Shown piece by piece: positions 34,427 to 43,247 of a stretch of 63,731 nucleotides of DNA. Position numbers and translations under genes: made by a program. The stretch spans positions 1 through 63,731 of the forward strand of contig NZ_BJNY01000020.1 in assembly GCF_006539925.1 (NCBI RefSeq), read 5' to 3'. Within the stretch, counting starts at the first letter, position 1; every line of letters begins with the position of its first letter. Under the pieces are notes generated by a model, which saw nothing but the letters and a program-made list of their open reading frames with translations, was not told where the DNA came from and ran no database searches. The stretch comes from Glutamicibacter uratoxydans. Its GTDB lineage: Bacteria; Actinomycetota; Actinomycetes; Actinomycetales; Micrococcaceae.

Positions 34427-34469
34427 GAATGCCCCCTGTTGTATCAGCCGTTGTAGTGTCCCAGAAGTA

Positions 34470-34499
34470 ATCATGCACCGAGCGATTGGCGAAAGTCAA
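34470..34499 (-). promoter_or_regulatory. Promoter of the MFS exporter gene
   Basis: On the minus strand TTGACT (34494-34499), an 18-base spacer and CATGAT (34470-34475) precede the gene. The predicted start point lies downstream of ATG 34474, so translation must begin at GTG 34426. Confidence 0.5.
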
Positions 34500-34780
34500 T
34501 CACTAATTGTTCGAAGTGGGTGCGATTGCTCAGCGTCGGGTGGAAGCGGGTACTTTCGATAGTGGCGAGGTACCTTGTGCGCCGACGAAGCCAGGGCGCC
34601 ACTGGTAGGCGAGCTCGGGTGCCGAGTAGGTGAAAAGAAGGCGGTAACAACTAGCAATTTTGGTCTACCAAATATTGCATAAATATTTATTTTTGATCAC
34701 AGCGGAGCTTCTAGCGCTGAAAGTACAGGAGTTTTGAGGGTTGTACGCCGCGATTCTGCGAAAAAATGGAATACAAACAC
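34500..34780. other. Intergenic region, no gene seen
   Basis: About 280 bases between divergent promoters, AT-rich at 34650-34740, with no credible ORF or recognisable RNA. Confidence 0.4.
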
Positions 34781-34809
34781 TTGATCATGTCGTGCGACAC
34801 ACCTACTCT
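34781..34809 (+). promoter_or_regulatory. Promoter with an operator palindrome in its spacer
   Basis: TTGATC (34781-34786), 17 bases and TACTCT (34804-34809) form a credible promoter for the APC permease. The spacer contains the palindrome TGTCG-TG-CGACA (34788-34799), ideally placed for a repressor or a MerR-type activator. Confidence 0.55.
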
Positions 34810-34856
34810 TAAGTGACATAAATTACTGCCATTCATTTACTGAGCGGAGACGTGGA

Positions 34857-36227
34857 ATGACTGCCACGACGAGTACCGTCACTTTCAAAAGGAGCCTAGG
34901 GCTAGGCGCGTTGGTGATCTATGGGATGACCTCGATGGGCCTGCTGTCCGTTGTCGCGGTCTATGGATCTGGGACAAAACTCAGCAACGGCCATTTGCCC
35001 GCCGCATACTTGGTGGCGATCATTGCGATGCTGTTCACTGCGCACAGCTACGGACGAATGGCGCGCTATGTTCCGGTAACGGGCTCGGCCTACGCCTACA
35101 CCGCACGGGGCTTTGGTCCGTCGATTGGTTTCCTGACAGGCTGGGCCATGCTGTTGGACTATCTGTTCATGCCGATGGTGAACTTCATGCTCTGCGGGCT
35201 GTACGTGAACAGCCTGTTTGCCGGCATCCCCGTGTGGGCTGGCACGCTCGGCTGCATGGTGCTTGTTGCCATCTTCAGCGTAATCGGCGTCGCCTGGGTC
35301 GGGCGCATGAATGCTTTTGTCGCGGCCGCATCAATTCTTGTGGTCATCACGTTCGTGACACTCGCAGTGCTGAATGCACCTGCTGTCGATCTGCACACGG
35401 TCCTGCAACCGGCACTACCCTCCGACGCTGGCTTTGGACCGATTTTTGCAGCAGCGGCCGTGGTCGCATTTGCTTTCTTGGGCTTTGACGGCGTCTCTAC
35501 TCTGGCCGAGGAAACGAAGGAGCCGCAAAAGAATATTCCGCGAGGAGTCATTCTTGCAACACTAGGCGCGGGGCTGTGCTACTTCTTGTTCTCCCTAGCC
35601 GGAAGCCTGATCATGCCTGACTGGACACAGATTCAGAACGTCGATGCAGCCGGCACCGAACTTATGCAGAAGGCCGGTGGAGACACCCTGATGGTGGTCT
35701 TCGTGGTGGTCAATGTCCTGGGACTCATCCTATGCGGAACCGCCGCCCAGATGAGCGTCAGCCGCGTGCTGTTCGCCATGGGGCGTGACGGGTTGATGCC
35801 CAAGGCGCTGGCAACACTGCACCCTCGATTCAAGACTCCGTATGTGGCCGCAGGGCTGGTGACGCTGCTGTGTATTACTGCGCTGTTCCTGACGCTGGAC
35901 CAGGCAGTGTACATGATCAACTTCGGCGCGTTGATTGCCTTTGCCATGGTGAATCTTAGTGCCGTCAAGAGCCTGTATGTGGACAGGAAGCTTCGCGGCG
36001 GCATGGGAACCTTGCGGAACCTGGTCATGCCGTTGATTGGCTTTGCGTTTGTGGCCTGGCTCTGGACTCAGCTTTCGCTCTTAAGCTTTGCTTTGGGGCT
36101 GGCCTGGTTGGCAGTGGGCGTCATCGTTCTGGTGGTGCGCAAGCGCAGCGGCGCCCAGGTGCATCTGGCATTGGATGATGAACCTGCCCCGGCTGCCGAA
36201 CAGCGTCTAGAAACTAGCCTGATCTAA
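34857..36227 (+). CDS. APC family permease (amino acid/polyamine transporter)
   Basis: The 456-residue protein has twelve membrane segments. The first shows the APC-type substrate loop IYGMTSMGLLSVVAVYG, followed by YVPVTGSAYAYTARGFGPSI and, in helix 6, FLGFDGVSTLAEETKEPQKN, the conserved APC motif. It probably imports an amino acid or amine such as putrescine. The gene is monocistronic, with its own promoter containing a palindrome and a strong terminator downstream. Confidence 0.92.
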   Translation: MTATTSTVTFKRSLGLGALVIYGMTSMGLLSVVAVYGSGTKLSNGHLPAAYLVAIIAMLFTAHSYGRMARYVPVTGSAYAYTARGFGPSIGFLTGWAMLLDYLFMPMVNFMLCGLYVNSLFAGIPVWAGTLGCMVLVAIFSVIGVAWVGRMNAFVAAASILVVITFVTLAVLNAPAVDLHTVLQPALPSDAGFGPIFAAAAVVAFAFLGFDGVSTLAEETKEPQKNIPRGVILATLGAGLCYFLFSLAGSLIMPDWTQIQNVDAAGTELMQKAGGDTLMVVFVVVNVLGLILCGTAAQMSVSRVLFAMGRDGLMPKALATLHPRFKTPYVAAGLVTLLCITALFLTLDQAVYMINFGALIAFAMVNLSAVKSLYVDRKLRGGMGTLRNLVMPLIGFAFVAWLWTQLSLLSFALGLAWLAVGVIVLVVRKRSGAQVHLALDDEPAPAAEQRLETSLI

Positions 36228-36236
36228 TCTTCGGAA

Positions 36237-36284
36237 AAGTACGCTTTGCCGAGTCGTCAAAAGATGAAACGGCAAAGCGTACTT
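36237..36284 (+). terminator. Hairpin after the APC permease
   Basis: AAGTACGCTTTGCCG (36237-36251) and CGGCAAAGCGTACTT (36270-36284) pair perfectly over 15 bp with an 18-base loop, starting nine bases after the stop. It may also stop transcripts from the opposite fru operon. Confidence 0.82.
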
Positions 36285-36359
36285 CAGTTCAAGTAATTTG
36301 CTGGGTTCAGCGCGGTCGAGGCGGCGGTTGCCGGCCCCTCCGCGACTTTGCGCAATGAA

Positions 36360-36638
36360 CTACTCGGTGTCGTGGTCGGTTTCCAGGATGACCGCCAGCT
36401 GGTGAAGCACGGCTTCGGCGCCTTCGCCCTCGGCCCGCAGCACCACGGTGGTCCCGTACTCGGCGCCGAGCCCCATCAGTGAAAGGATGCTGGAGGCATC
36501 CAGTGCGTCTTCGGCGCTCTCGCCTTCCAGCGCAATGGTCACCTCGACCGGCGCCTCGCCGGCTGCTTCGGCGAAGATGGCTGCCGGGCGGGCGTGAAGT
36601 CCGACGCGGCTGCCGATGATTGCTGTACGTTCTGCCAT
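36360..36638 (-). CDS. ptsH: Phosphocarrier protein HPr
   Basis: The 92-residue HPr accepts phosphate from enzyme I and passes it to the sugar-specific IIA domain. The active-site His15 lies in SRVGLHARPAA, and the regulatory helix region ALDASSILSLMGLG contains Ser residues at the usual Ser46 position. The ATG has AAGGAG nine bases upstream. It is the last gene of the fru operon, 35 bases after ptsI. Confidence 0.95.
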   Translation of the reverse strand: MAERTAIIGSRVGLHARPAAIFAEAAGEAPVEVTIALEGESAEDALDASSILSLMGLGAEYGTTVVLRAEGEGAEAVLHQLAVILETDHDTE

Positions 36639-36673
36639 GACAGGCTCCTTCTTTTGGGTGTTGGTTGGTGAAT

Positions 36674-38365
36674 CTACAGGCCGAACCGGTCCAGCTGCGG
36701 CAGCTGGGCACGGACAAGGCTGCGTGCCTCGGCGGCCGACTCGGCGTCCAGCGCCAGTGTGGCCAGGCGCTGCGCGGTCGGCAGATCGATGGTGCGCAGC
36801 ACCGCGGACACGGCCGCGAGCGCGCGCTTGTTCATCGACAGGGTGTCGACGCCCAATCCGACAAGCACCACCGCCAAGGCCGGATCTGCGGCGGCTTCGC
36901 CGCACACGCCCACCGGTTTGCCGCCGGCCGCTGCGGCGCCTGCGGTGCTGGCCTTGACAAGGTGCAGCACCGCGGGCTGCCACGGGTCGTTCAGCGCCGC
37001 CAGGGCGCCGAGCTGGCGGTCGGCGGCCATGGTGTATTGGGTCAGGTCATTGGTGCCCAGCGACACGAAGTCGCAGCGGGCCAGGATGCCGCCTGCCAGC
37101 ACCGCGGCCGAGGGCACCTCGATCATGGCGCCAGCCGTGGCAAGCCCCGCCCGGGCTGCCATTGCCGCGAAGTCCGCGGCCTCGGCGGGGGTGGAAATCA
37201 TCGGGGCCATGGTCCACACCTGGGCCTGGTGTTCGGCCGCCGCCTGGGCAATGGCCGCCAGCTGGCGTTCGAGCACCCCCGGGGAGGCCTTGTCGGTGCG
37301 GTAGCCGCGCACGCCCAATGCCGGGTTCGGTTCGCTGGCGTCCGTGAGGAACGGCAGCGGCTTGTCGGCCCCCGCATCCAGGGTGCGCACCACCACCTTC
37401 TTGCCGGCAAAGGCGGCAAAGACCGCGCCATAGGCGGCCACTTGCTCGTCATGGCTCGGCTCCGCGTCGCGGCCCAGGAAGCAGAACTCGGTGCGCAGCA
37501 GGCCCACGCCCTGGGCTCCGGCGGCAGCCGCCGCCTGGGCATCTGCCCCGCCGCCCACATTCGCCAACAGCGGCACCAGATGCCCGTCGGCAAGGCGTCC
37601 GCCGCCGTCGAACTCGGGCAGCTCTTCGCGCCGCGCATAGGCCGCGGCCAACTGGCGCTGTTCGGTGCCGGGGTTGGTGGTCACGGTGCCCGCCACGCCG
37701 TCGACGTAAACCAGCTGCCCGTCGGCCAGGGCGGTGCTCTGCGCCGCCGCGACAACTGCAGGCAGCCCCAGCGAGCGGGCGATGATCGCGGTGTGCGACT
37801 GCGGCCCGCCGTCCGAGGTGACCAGCGCCAGCACCTTGGCCGGATCCAGAGTTGCGGTATCCGCCGGGGCCAGGTCTACAGCCGCCAGCACGAAGGGCTC
37901 ATCCGAGTCCGGGATGCCCGGGGCCTGCACGCCGCGCAGGGCGGCGACGATGCGCGAACGCACATCCAGCACGTCGGCGGCGCGCTCTGCCATGTATCCG
38001 CCCAGGGCGCCGAGCTGGGTGGCCACCGCGTCGGCAGCTTCCCAGATGGCCGACTCGGCGCAGGTGCCGCCAGAGATCAGCTTGGCCGCCGACTTCTGCA
38101 GCGTCTTGTCAGAGGCCATCAGGGCTGTCGCCTTCAACACCGCTTGGGCGTCGCCGGTGGCCGCGGCGGCGCGGGCCTTGAGCCCAGCTGCCACCTGCGC
38201 GGCGGCGTCGGCCAGCCGCTGGGCTTCGGATTCCACGCTGCGCCCCGCCTCGATGGGTGCGCCGTCGGCCGGAGCCTGCAGCGGCTGCGGCATCCGCAGC
38301 ACCGGGGCAATGACCCGACCGGCGCTGACGCCTACCCCGTGGAAGGTGTGCTGTTCGGTGCTCAT
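36674..38365 (-). CDS. ptsI: PTS enzyme I (phosphoenolpyruvate-protein phosphotransferase)
   Basis: The 563-residue enzyme takes phosphate from phosphoenolpyruvate and passes it to HPr. The phospho-His is in DGGPQSHTAIIARSLGLPA; the PEP-binding barrel has LLRTEFCFLGRD, the VVVRTLDAGADKPLPFL block, LGVRGYRT and the C-terminal CGEAAADPALAVVL, which carries the catalytic Cys. Its start overlaps the fruA stop by four bases, so it is translationally coupled to a sugar-specific component. Confidence 0.96.
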   Translation of the reverse strand: MSTEQHTFHGVGVSAGRVIAPVLRMPQPLQAPADGAPIEAGRSVESEAQRLADAAAQVAAGLKARAAAATGDAQAVLKATALMASDKTLQKSAAKLISGGTCAESAIWEAADAVATQLGALGGYMAERAADVLDVRSRIVAALRGVQAPGIPDSDEPFVLAAVDLAPADTATLDPAKVLALVTSDGGPQSHTAIIARSLGLPAVVAAAQSTALADGQLVYVDGVAGTVTTNPGTEQRQLAAAYARREELPEFDGGGRLADGHLVPLLANVGGGADAQAAAAAGAQGVGLLRTEFCFLGRDAEPSHDEQVAAYGAVFAAFAGKKVVVRTLDAGADKPLPFLTDASEPNPALGVRGYRTDKASPGVLERQLAAIAQAAAEHQAQVWTMAPMISTPAEAADFAAMAARAGLATAGAMIEVPSAAVLAGGILARCDFVSLGTNDLTQYTMAADRQLGALAALNDPWQPAVLHLVKASTAGAAAAGGKPVGVCGEAAADPALAVVLVGLGVDTLSMNKRALAAVSAVLRTIDLPTAQRLATLALDAESAAEARSLVRAQLPQLDRFGL

Positions 38366-40359
38366 GCCGCTGCTCCTGCCAGTTCCTTGGATGCCGCCGG
38401 CGCCCTGCGGACGAATTTCTTGAGGATGACCACCAATGCGGCGCTGACTAGGGTGCCGGCTGCGGTGGCCGCCAGGAACATCGGCCAGGTGTTGTTCATG
38501 GCGAAGAAGACGAAGATGCCGCCATGGGGTGCCTGGCTGATGACATGGAAGCTCATGATCAGCGAACCGGTGAGCCCGGCCCCTGCCATGGAAGCCGGGA
38601 TGACGCGCAGCGGGTCGGCCGCGGCGAAGGGGATGGCTCCCTCGGTGATGAACGCGGCGCCGAGCAGCCAGGCAGCCTTGCCGTTCTCGCGCTCGGCCCC
38701 GGTGAACAGCTGGGGGAACACCGCGGTGGCCAGTGCCATGGCCAGCGGCGGAACCATACCTGCGGCCATCACTGCCGCCATGATCATCAGCGGCGCCGGG
38801 TTCTCCACCACCGAACCTGCGCCCAGGCCTGCCACGGCGAAGGAATAGGCCACCTTGTTCACCGGCCCGCCCAGATCCACCGCCATCATCAGGCCCAAGA
38901 CCAGGCCCAGTACTGCCGCGGTGGCGCCCGACATGCCCGAAAGCCAGCTGTTCAGGGCGACGCTCAGCTTGGCGATTGGCCCGCCGAGCACCAGGAACAT
39001 CAGTCCGGAGGCGATGATGGAGCCGAGCAGCGGAACGATCACCACCGGCATCAGCCCGCGCAGGAAGCGCGGCACCTGCCAGGAATTGATCCAGCGGCAG
39101 GCAAGCCCGGCGATCACGCCGCCGACGATGCCGCCGATGAACCCCGCCCCCATGAACCCCGCCACCGCACCCGCGGTGAAGCCCGGCGCAATGCCGGGAC
39201 GGTCGGCATAGGCGTAGGCGATGTAGCCTGCCAGCGCCGGGACCAAAAAGCCCATGGACAGCGAGCCGATCTTGAAGGCGGCGGCCCCCAGATACGCCGC
39301 CAGGCCCGCGTCGGGAAGGTTGAACAGCGAGTTCGCGCCGAGGTACTGGTCTGCCACGTCGGTGATGGCGTAGCCGCCGAGCAAAAAGCCCAGCGCAATG
39401 AGCAGCCCGCCGCCGGCGACGAAGGGGATCATATAGGAGACGCCGGTTAGCAGTGCGCGCTTGAGCCCTGCGCCGAAGCCTTCGGTTTTCGCCTCGGCCG
39501 GTTCGCCTGGGGAAGCCCCGGCGGGAACCCGGGCAGCCTGCGGATCCTTGGCGGCGGCCAGCGCATCCTTGAGCAGCTTTTCCGGTTCGTCCACGCCGCG
39601 CTTGACCGGAACCTGGATGACAGGCTTGCCGGCAAAGCGGCCGCGGTCGCGCACATCAACGTCCACGGCGAAGATCACCGCGTCGGCCGCCTGGATGACC
39701 GAGGGGTCGAGCACCGTGGTGCCCGAGGAGCCCTGGGTTTCCACAGCGAAGTCGATGCCCAGCTCCTGGGCGCTCTGGGCCAGCGCATCGGCTGCCATAT
39801 AGGTGTGGGCGATGCCGGTAGGGCAGGCGGTGACGGCGACGATCTTGGGCCGCTGCGCAGCGCTCGCCGGTGCGCTCGCCGGTGCCGGGGCTGTCGGCGC
39901 AGCCGGGGCGTCGGAGAGCACGCCGCTGACCAAGTCCACGATCTGTTGGGGAGTTCTGGCTTCGCGCAGGGCGGCGGTGAAGCTCTTTTTCACCAGCGCA
40001 CGGGCCAGCTTGGAGAGCAGCTTCAGGTGCTCCTTGTCGGCGCCTTCGGGGGCGGCGATGAAGAAGATCAGATCCGCGTTCCCGTCCTTGGCGCCGAAGT
40101 CCACCGGGGTGCCGAGCCGTGCCATGGCAAGGGTCGGGGTGGTCGCGGCGGCCGAGCGGCAGTGCGGAATGGCGATGCCGCCGGGTACCCCGGTCGCGGT
40201 CTTGGCCTCGCGGGCCAGCGCGTGTTCGGCCAGCTGGCCCGCATCTGTTGCGCGCTGCTGGCCGGCGATCTGCCGTGCCAGATAGGTGATGACCTCGCCG
40301 GGCGTCGTGCCAAGGTGGGCGTCGAGGGTGACGAGTCCTGCGGTGATGAGATCGCTCAT
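38362..40359 (-). CDS. fruA: Fructose-specific PTS transporter IIABC
   Basis: The 665-residue protein fuses all three fructose PTS domains. The IIA domain comes first (residues 1-150) with its phospho-His in GGIAIPHCRSAA; the IIB domain (about 170-265) has the phospho-Cys in AVTACPTGIAHTYMAA; the IIC membrane domain (about 300-650) has eight or more helices. It takes up fructose as fructose 1-phosphate, the substrate of FruK next door. Overlaps of four bases with fruK and ptsI mark a tightly coupled operon. Confidence 0.96.
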   Translation of the reverse strand: MSDLITAGLVTLDAHLGTTPGEVITYLARQIAGQQRATDAGQLAEHALAREAKTATGVPGGIAIPHCRSAAATTPTLAMARLGTPVDFGAKDGNADLIFFIAAPEGADKEHLKLLSKLARALVKKSFTAALREARTPQQIVDLVSGVLSDAPAAPTAPAPASAPASAAQRPKIVAVTACPTGIAHTYMAADALAQSAQELGIDFAVETQGSSGTTVLDPSVIQAADAVIFAVDVDVRDRGRFAGKPVIQVPVKRGVDEPEKLLKDALAAAKDPQAARVPAGASPGEPAEAKTEGFGAGLKRALLTGVSYMIPFVAGGGLLIALGFLLGGYAITDVADQYLGANSLFNLPDAGLAAYLGAAAFKIGSLSMGFLVPALAGYIAYAYADRPGIAPGFTAGAVAGFMGAGFIGGIVGGVIAGLACRWINSWQVPRFLRGLMPVVIVPLLGSIIASGLMFLVLGGPIAKLSVALNSWLSGMSGATAAVLGLVLGLMMAVDLGGPVNKVAYSFAVAGLGAGSVVENPAPLMIMAAVMAAGMVPPLAMALATAVFPQLFTGAERENGKAAWLLGAAFITEGAIPFAAADPLRVIPASMAGAGLTGSLIMSFHVISQAPHGGIFVFFAMNNTWPMFLAATAAGTLVSAALVVILKKFVRRAPAASKELAGAAA

Positions 40360-41345
40360 GAGTGGGATCCTTGTCGTTGCTCAAGTGCTGTGACGGTGAC
40401 TGCGTCAAGGCGCAGGTCATCATGGGTGGGGATGGTGGAGCCGGGCAGCGAGGCGGCGGCGCTGCCATAGGCGGCGGCCCAGCGCAGCTTCTGCACAGGC
40501 TCCGCTCCGGCGGCATCTGCCAGCAGGTAGCCGGCCAGGGACGAGTCGCCGGCGCCCACGGTGCTGCGCACGGTGACCGGTTCATGCACTGCGTGCCAGG
40601 TTCCGGCCGCTGTGGCAAGCACCGCCCCGGACGCGCCGAGCGTTGCCAGTACCGCTGTGGTGCCGTGCTCCAGCAGCCTGGCGCAGGCTGCGGCCGCCAG
40701 CTGCGGCGAGGCTTCAAGCTCTGCCTCGCTGCAGGATGCTCCGGCCAGCTCGGCCAGTTCTTGGCCGTTGGGCTTGACCAGATCAGGCACGTGTTCAGGC
40801 CCAAAGGCGTAGAGCGCCTTCAGCGGCGCCCCGGAGGTGTCCACCGCGATCTTCGGGCAGCGTTCCTTGAAGCTGCTGCGCAGCGCCGCGATCAGCTGTG
40901 CGTAGTAGTCGAAGGGCATTCCCGGAGGCAGCGACCCTGCCAGCACCAGCCAGGAGGCGTTGAACTGCTCGATGCTGCTGGAAATGAGCGCTTGCAGGTC
41001 CTGCAGGGCGCCTGCACTCAGCACCGGGCCCGGTTCGTTGATCTTGGTGGTGGTGCCGTAGGGATCCACCAGGGTGATGTTGGTGCGCAGCGCCGCGTCG
41101 ATGGGCAGCGTGCGGTGAGGCAGCCGGTCGGCGGCCAGTTCGCGGACCAGCGGATCGCTGGGGCTTCCGGGCAGCAGCGCCAGGCACTCGGCTCCTGCTG
41201 CATGCAGCGCCCGGGCCACGTTCACGCCTTTGCCGGCTGCCTGTACGCGGGCGGCGCGGGCGCGCTGCACCGCACCGGGGGCCAGCGGGGAGTCGAGCTC
41301 GATGGTCTTGTCCAGCGCCGGGTTGCAGGTCAGGGTGATGATCAT
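40356..41345 (-). CDS. fruK: 1-phosphofructokinase
   Basis: The 329-residue kinase of the PfkB/ribokinase family converts fructose 1-phosphate to fructose 1,6-bisphosphate. Signatures are the N-terminal TLTCNPALDKTIEL, GKGVNVARALHAAG, LAGSLPPGMP and the catalytic GAGDSSLAGYLLA near residue 260. It lies between the regulator and the transporter in the fru operon, overlapping both by four bases. Its product feeds the class II aldolase encoded at 467-1489. Confidence 0.95.
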   Translation of the reverse strand: MIITLTCNPALDKTIELDSPLAPGAVQRARAARVQAAGKGVNVARALHAAGAECLALLPGSPSDPLVRELAADRLPHRTLPIDAALRTNITLVDPYGTTTKINEPGPVLSAGALQDLQALISSSIEQFNASWLVLAGSLPPGMPFDYYAQLIAALRSSFKERCPKIAVDTSGAPLKALYAFGPEHVPDLVKPNGQELAELAGASCSEAELEASPQLAAAACARLLEHGTTAVLATLGASGAVLATAAGTWHAVHEPVTVRSTVGAGDSSLAGYLLADAAGAEPVQKLRWAAAYGSAAASLPGSTIPTHDDLRLDAVTVTALEQRQGSHS

Positions 41346-42118
41346 GCCACGATCACTTCGATGTCGGCGGCTTCCAATGCGGCCGCCAGTTCGCCGGCCG
41401 GGGCCTGGTCGGTGACCAGGGTGTCGATGGATTCCAGGGTGCTGAAGCGGACCAGGGTTTCCTGGTCGAATTTGGAACTGTCGGCCAGCAGCACGACGCG
41501 CCGGGCACTGGCCACCAGTGCGGTCTTCACCGCTGCTTCCAGCGGGTCCGGGGTGCTCAGCCCAAAGCTTACATGCAGGCCGTTGGTTCCGATGAAGGCA
41601 ATGTCTGCCCGGTAGTTGGAGAATTCGGCGGCGGTGCGTGCGCCGCTGGCGGCGCCGGTGATTCCGCGGACGCGTCCGCCGATCAGTTCCAACGCGATCT
41701 GCGGGCTTTGCACCAGCACGGAGGCGATGGGAAGTGCATGGGTGATTACCAGCAGTCCGTCCCCGGCGTTGGTCTTGACCATGCGCTCGGCAAGGATTTC
41801 GGTGGTGGTGCCGGCGTCGAGGATGACCGATGCCTCGGTGACGGGCAGCAGGCTCAGTGCGCGCTGCGCGATGCGGGCTTTGGCCTCGGCATGGATGGCG
41901 GTGCGCACCACGTAGCTTTCTTCGCGGGTGCTGGCATCGCCGACTGCCACCGCCCCGCCGTGGACGCGGCGCAGGTAGTTTTCCGACTCAAGCAGGGCCA
42001 AGTCGCGGCGAACGGTTTCGCGGGTGATGTCGAAGCGTTCGGAAAGCTGTGCAACGCTGACCTTGCCGTCGACAGCAAGCTGCTCGACGATGAGTTGGTG
42101 TCGTTCTTCCGCGAACAT
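41342..42118 (-). CDS. fruR: DeoR/GlpR family transcriptional regulator of the fru operon
   Basis: The 258-residue repressor has the DeoR N-terminal winged helix (ERHQLIVEQLAVDGKVSVAQ, then LSERFDITRETVRRDLALLE, ending YLRRVHGGAV) and a DeoRC sugar-phosphate sensor domain with VILDAGTTTE and IGTNGLHVSFGLSTPDPLEA. It is first in the operon fruR-fruK-fruA-ptsI-ptsH, so it is expected to repress itself and all of these until fructose 1-phosphate accumulates. A palindrome lies next to the predicted transcription start. Confidence 0.92.
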   Translation of the reverse strand: MFAEERHQLIVEQLAVDGKVSVAQLSERFDITRETVRRDLALLESENYLRRVHGGAVAVGDASTREESYVVRTAIHAEAKARIAQRALSLLPVTEASVILDAGTTTEILAERMVKTNAGDGLLVITHALPIASVLVQSPQIALELIGGRVRGITGAASGARTAAEFSNYRADIAFIGTNGLHVSFGLSTPDPLEAAVKTALVASARRVVLLADSSKFDQETLVRFSTLESIDTLVTDQAPAGELAAALEAADIEVIVA

Positions 42119-42147
42119 TTTCGCCTCCGCGCTGGGTCATGATCTGG

Positions 42148-42201
42148 AACACATGAATCTGTGTTTCCATGACTTTATGCCCGTTTATGTGGCAAGGTCA
42201 A
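42148..42201 (-). promoter_or_regulatory. fru operon promoter and operator
   Basis: On the minus strand TTGACC (42196-42201), 18 bases and TAAAGT (42172-42177) form the promoter. Just downstream AACACA-6-TGTGTT (42148-42165) is a perfect inverted repeat over the likely start point, the expected place for FruR repression. Confidence 0.6.
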
Positions 42202-42274
42202 GCGAAATGCGGAGGATCTTTTTTGTTTCCCTGTGTTTTTGTTGTTTTTGTTGGTTGCGCCAGTGCTTCGGGCT

Positions 42275-43102
42275 CTAGGTTCGGCGTGCGTAGCTGGTGG
42301 AGCCCTTGAACTCCTTGTCCGAGAAGAGCTCATTGACCGTCACCAGATTGAAGCCCTTCTTCTTCAGCTGGGCAATCAGCTGCGGGACTGCCTGCACCGA
42401 GGATTCGTGGATGTCGTGCATCAGGATGATGGATCCGTCGCTGACCTCGCTCATGGCGATATCGACGGTCTTCTTCGGGTCGTGGTGCTGCCAGTCGAGG
42501 GTGTCGACATCCCATAGCACCAAGGGAACGTTGATCAGCGCGTCAACTGCCTGGTTCCGGGCGCCATAGGGCGGGCGCATTGTGTTAGGAACAAGTCCGG
42601 TGATGTCCTTGATCTTCTGCGCCGAAGACTCGACCTCATTCGAGACCTGGTCCTGGGATAGGGAAGTCAGGCTCTTGTGGTCGAAGGTGTGGTTGCCCAG
42701 CTGGTGGCCCTCGGCTGCCATGCGGCGCAGCGTCTGCGGGTACAGGGGAGCATTCTCCCCCAGCAGATAGAACGTTGCCCGAACGCGGTCCTTCTTCAGT
42801 TGGTCCAGCAGGCGCTCGGTGAAGCGGCCGGGGCCATCGTCGAAGGTCAGCGCCACGCATTTTTCCTTGGCGCAGTCGACATCAGGCTGCGGCTTGAGGA
42901 TAAATGGCGTGGCCGGTGCAATGACCGCGGGGACCTTCTGTGCGTGGGCTGGGATTGCCACGTTCTGCGTATCGACCGCGCGGGTCTGGCGCTGCGCAGG
43001 CAGCAGGTTTGACGAAGACTGCAGGGTGCTGGCGCATCCGCTGAGCAGCAGTGCACACACGGAAAGAGACAGCGCCGTGGCAAGGCGTGAACGGGAGGGC
43101 AT
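42275..43102 (-). CDS. Polysaccharide deacetylase lipoprotein (NodB domain), second copy
   Basis: The 275-residue protein has a lipoprotein signal with lipobox LLSGC, a linker of about 55 residues and a complete NodB domain: LTFDDGPGRF, HTFDHKSL with metal His pair, RPPYGARN, LWDVDTLDW and MHDIHESSV. It is clearly a paralogue of the protein at 32210-33043 (VALTFDDGPG, VLWDVDTLDW and SIILMHDIHE are the same), but the linker and tail differ. It should act on cell-wall polysaccharide outside the membrane. Confidence 0.93.
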   Translation of the reverse strand: MPSRSRLATALSLSVCALLLSGCASTLQSSSNLLPAQRQTRAVDTQNVAIPAHAQKVPAVIAPATPFILKPQPDVDCAKEKCVALTFDDGPGRFTERLLDQLKKDRVRATFYLLGENAPLYPQTLRRMAAEGHQLGNHTFDHKSLTSLSQDQVSNEVESSAQKIKDITGLVPNTMRPPYGARNQAVDALINVPLVLWDVDTLDWQHHDPKKTVDIAMSEVSDGSIILMHDIHESSVQAVPQLIAQLKKKGFNLVTVNELFSDKEFKGSTSYARRT

Positions 43103-43247
43103 GAAATTACCTTTTCGCCATTGGGGTCAAAGGGCCAAATCGACAGCCCGGTTTCGGGTAAAACTCAACCGAATCGTTATAACTTGGCTAGTCCCAGGCG
43201 GAATTTCCGCTCAGAAGTGTGCCGTGGGTCTCATTGCGGGGCTGGTG

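Noticed and set aside
34427-34474. ATG 34474 as the start of the MFS exporter
   Set aside because: The predicted promoter places the transcript start downstream of this ATG, while GTG 34426 has a strong GGGGG.
36665-38848. 727-residue plus-strand open frame opposite ptsI and fruA
   Set aside because: Antisense of strongly conserved PTS genes; composition is typical of spurious GC-rich frames.
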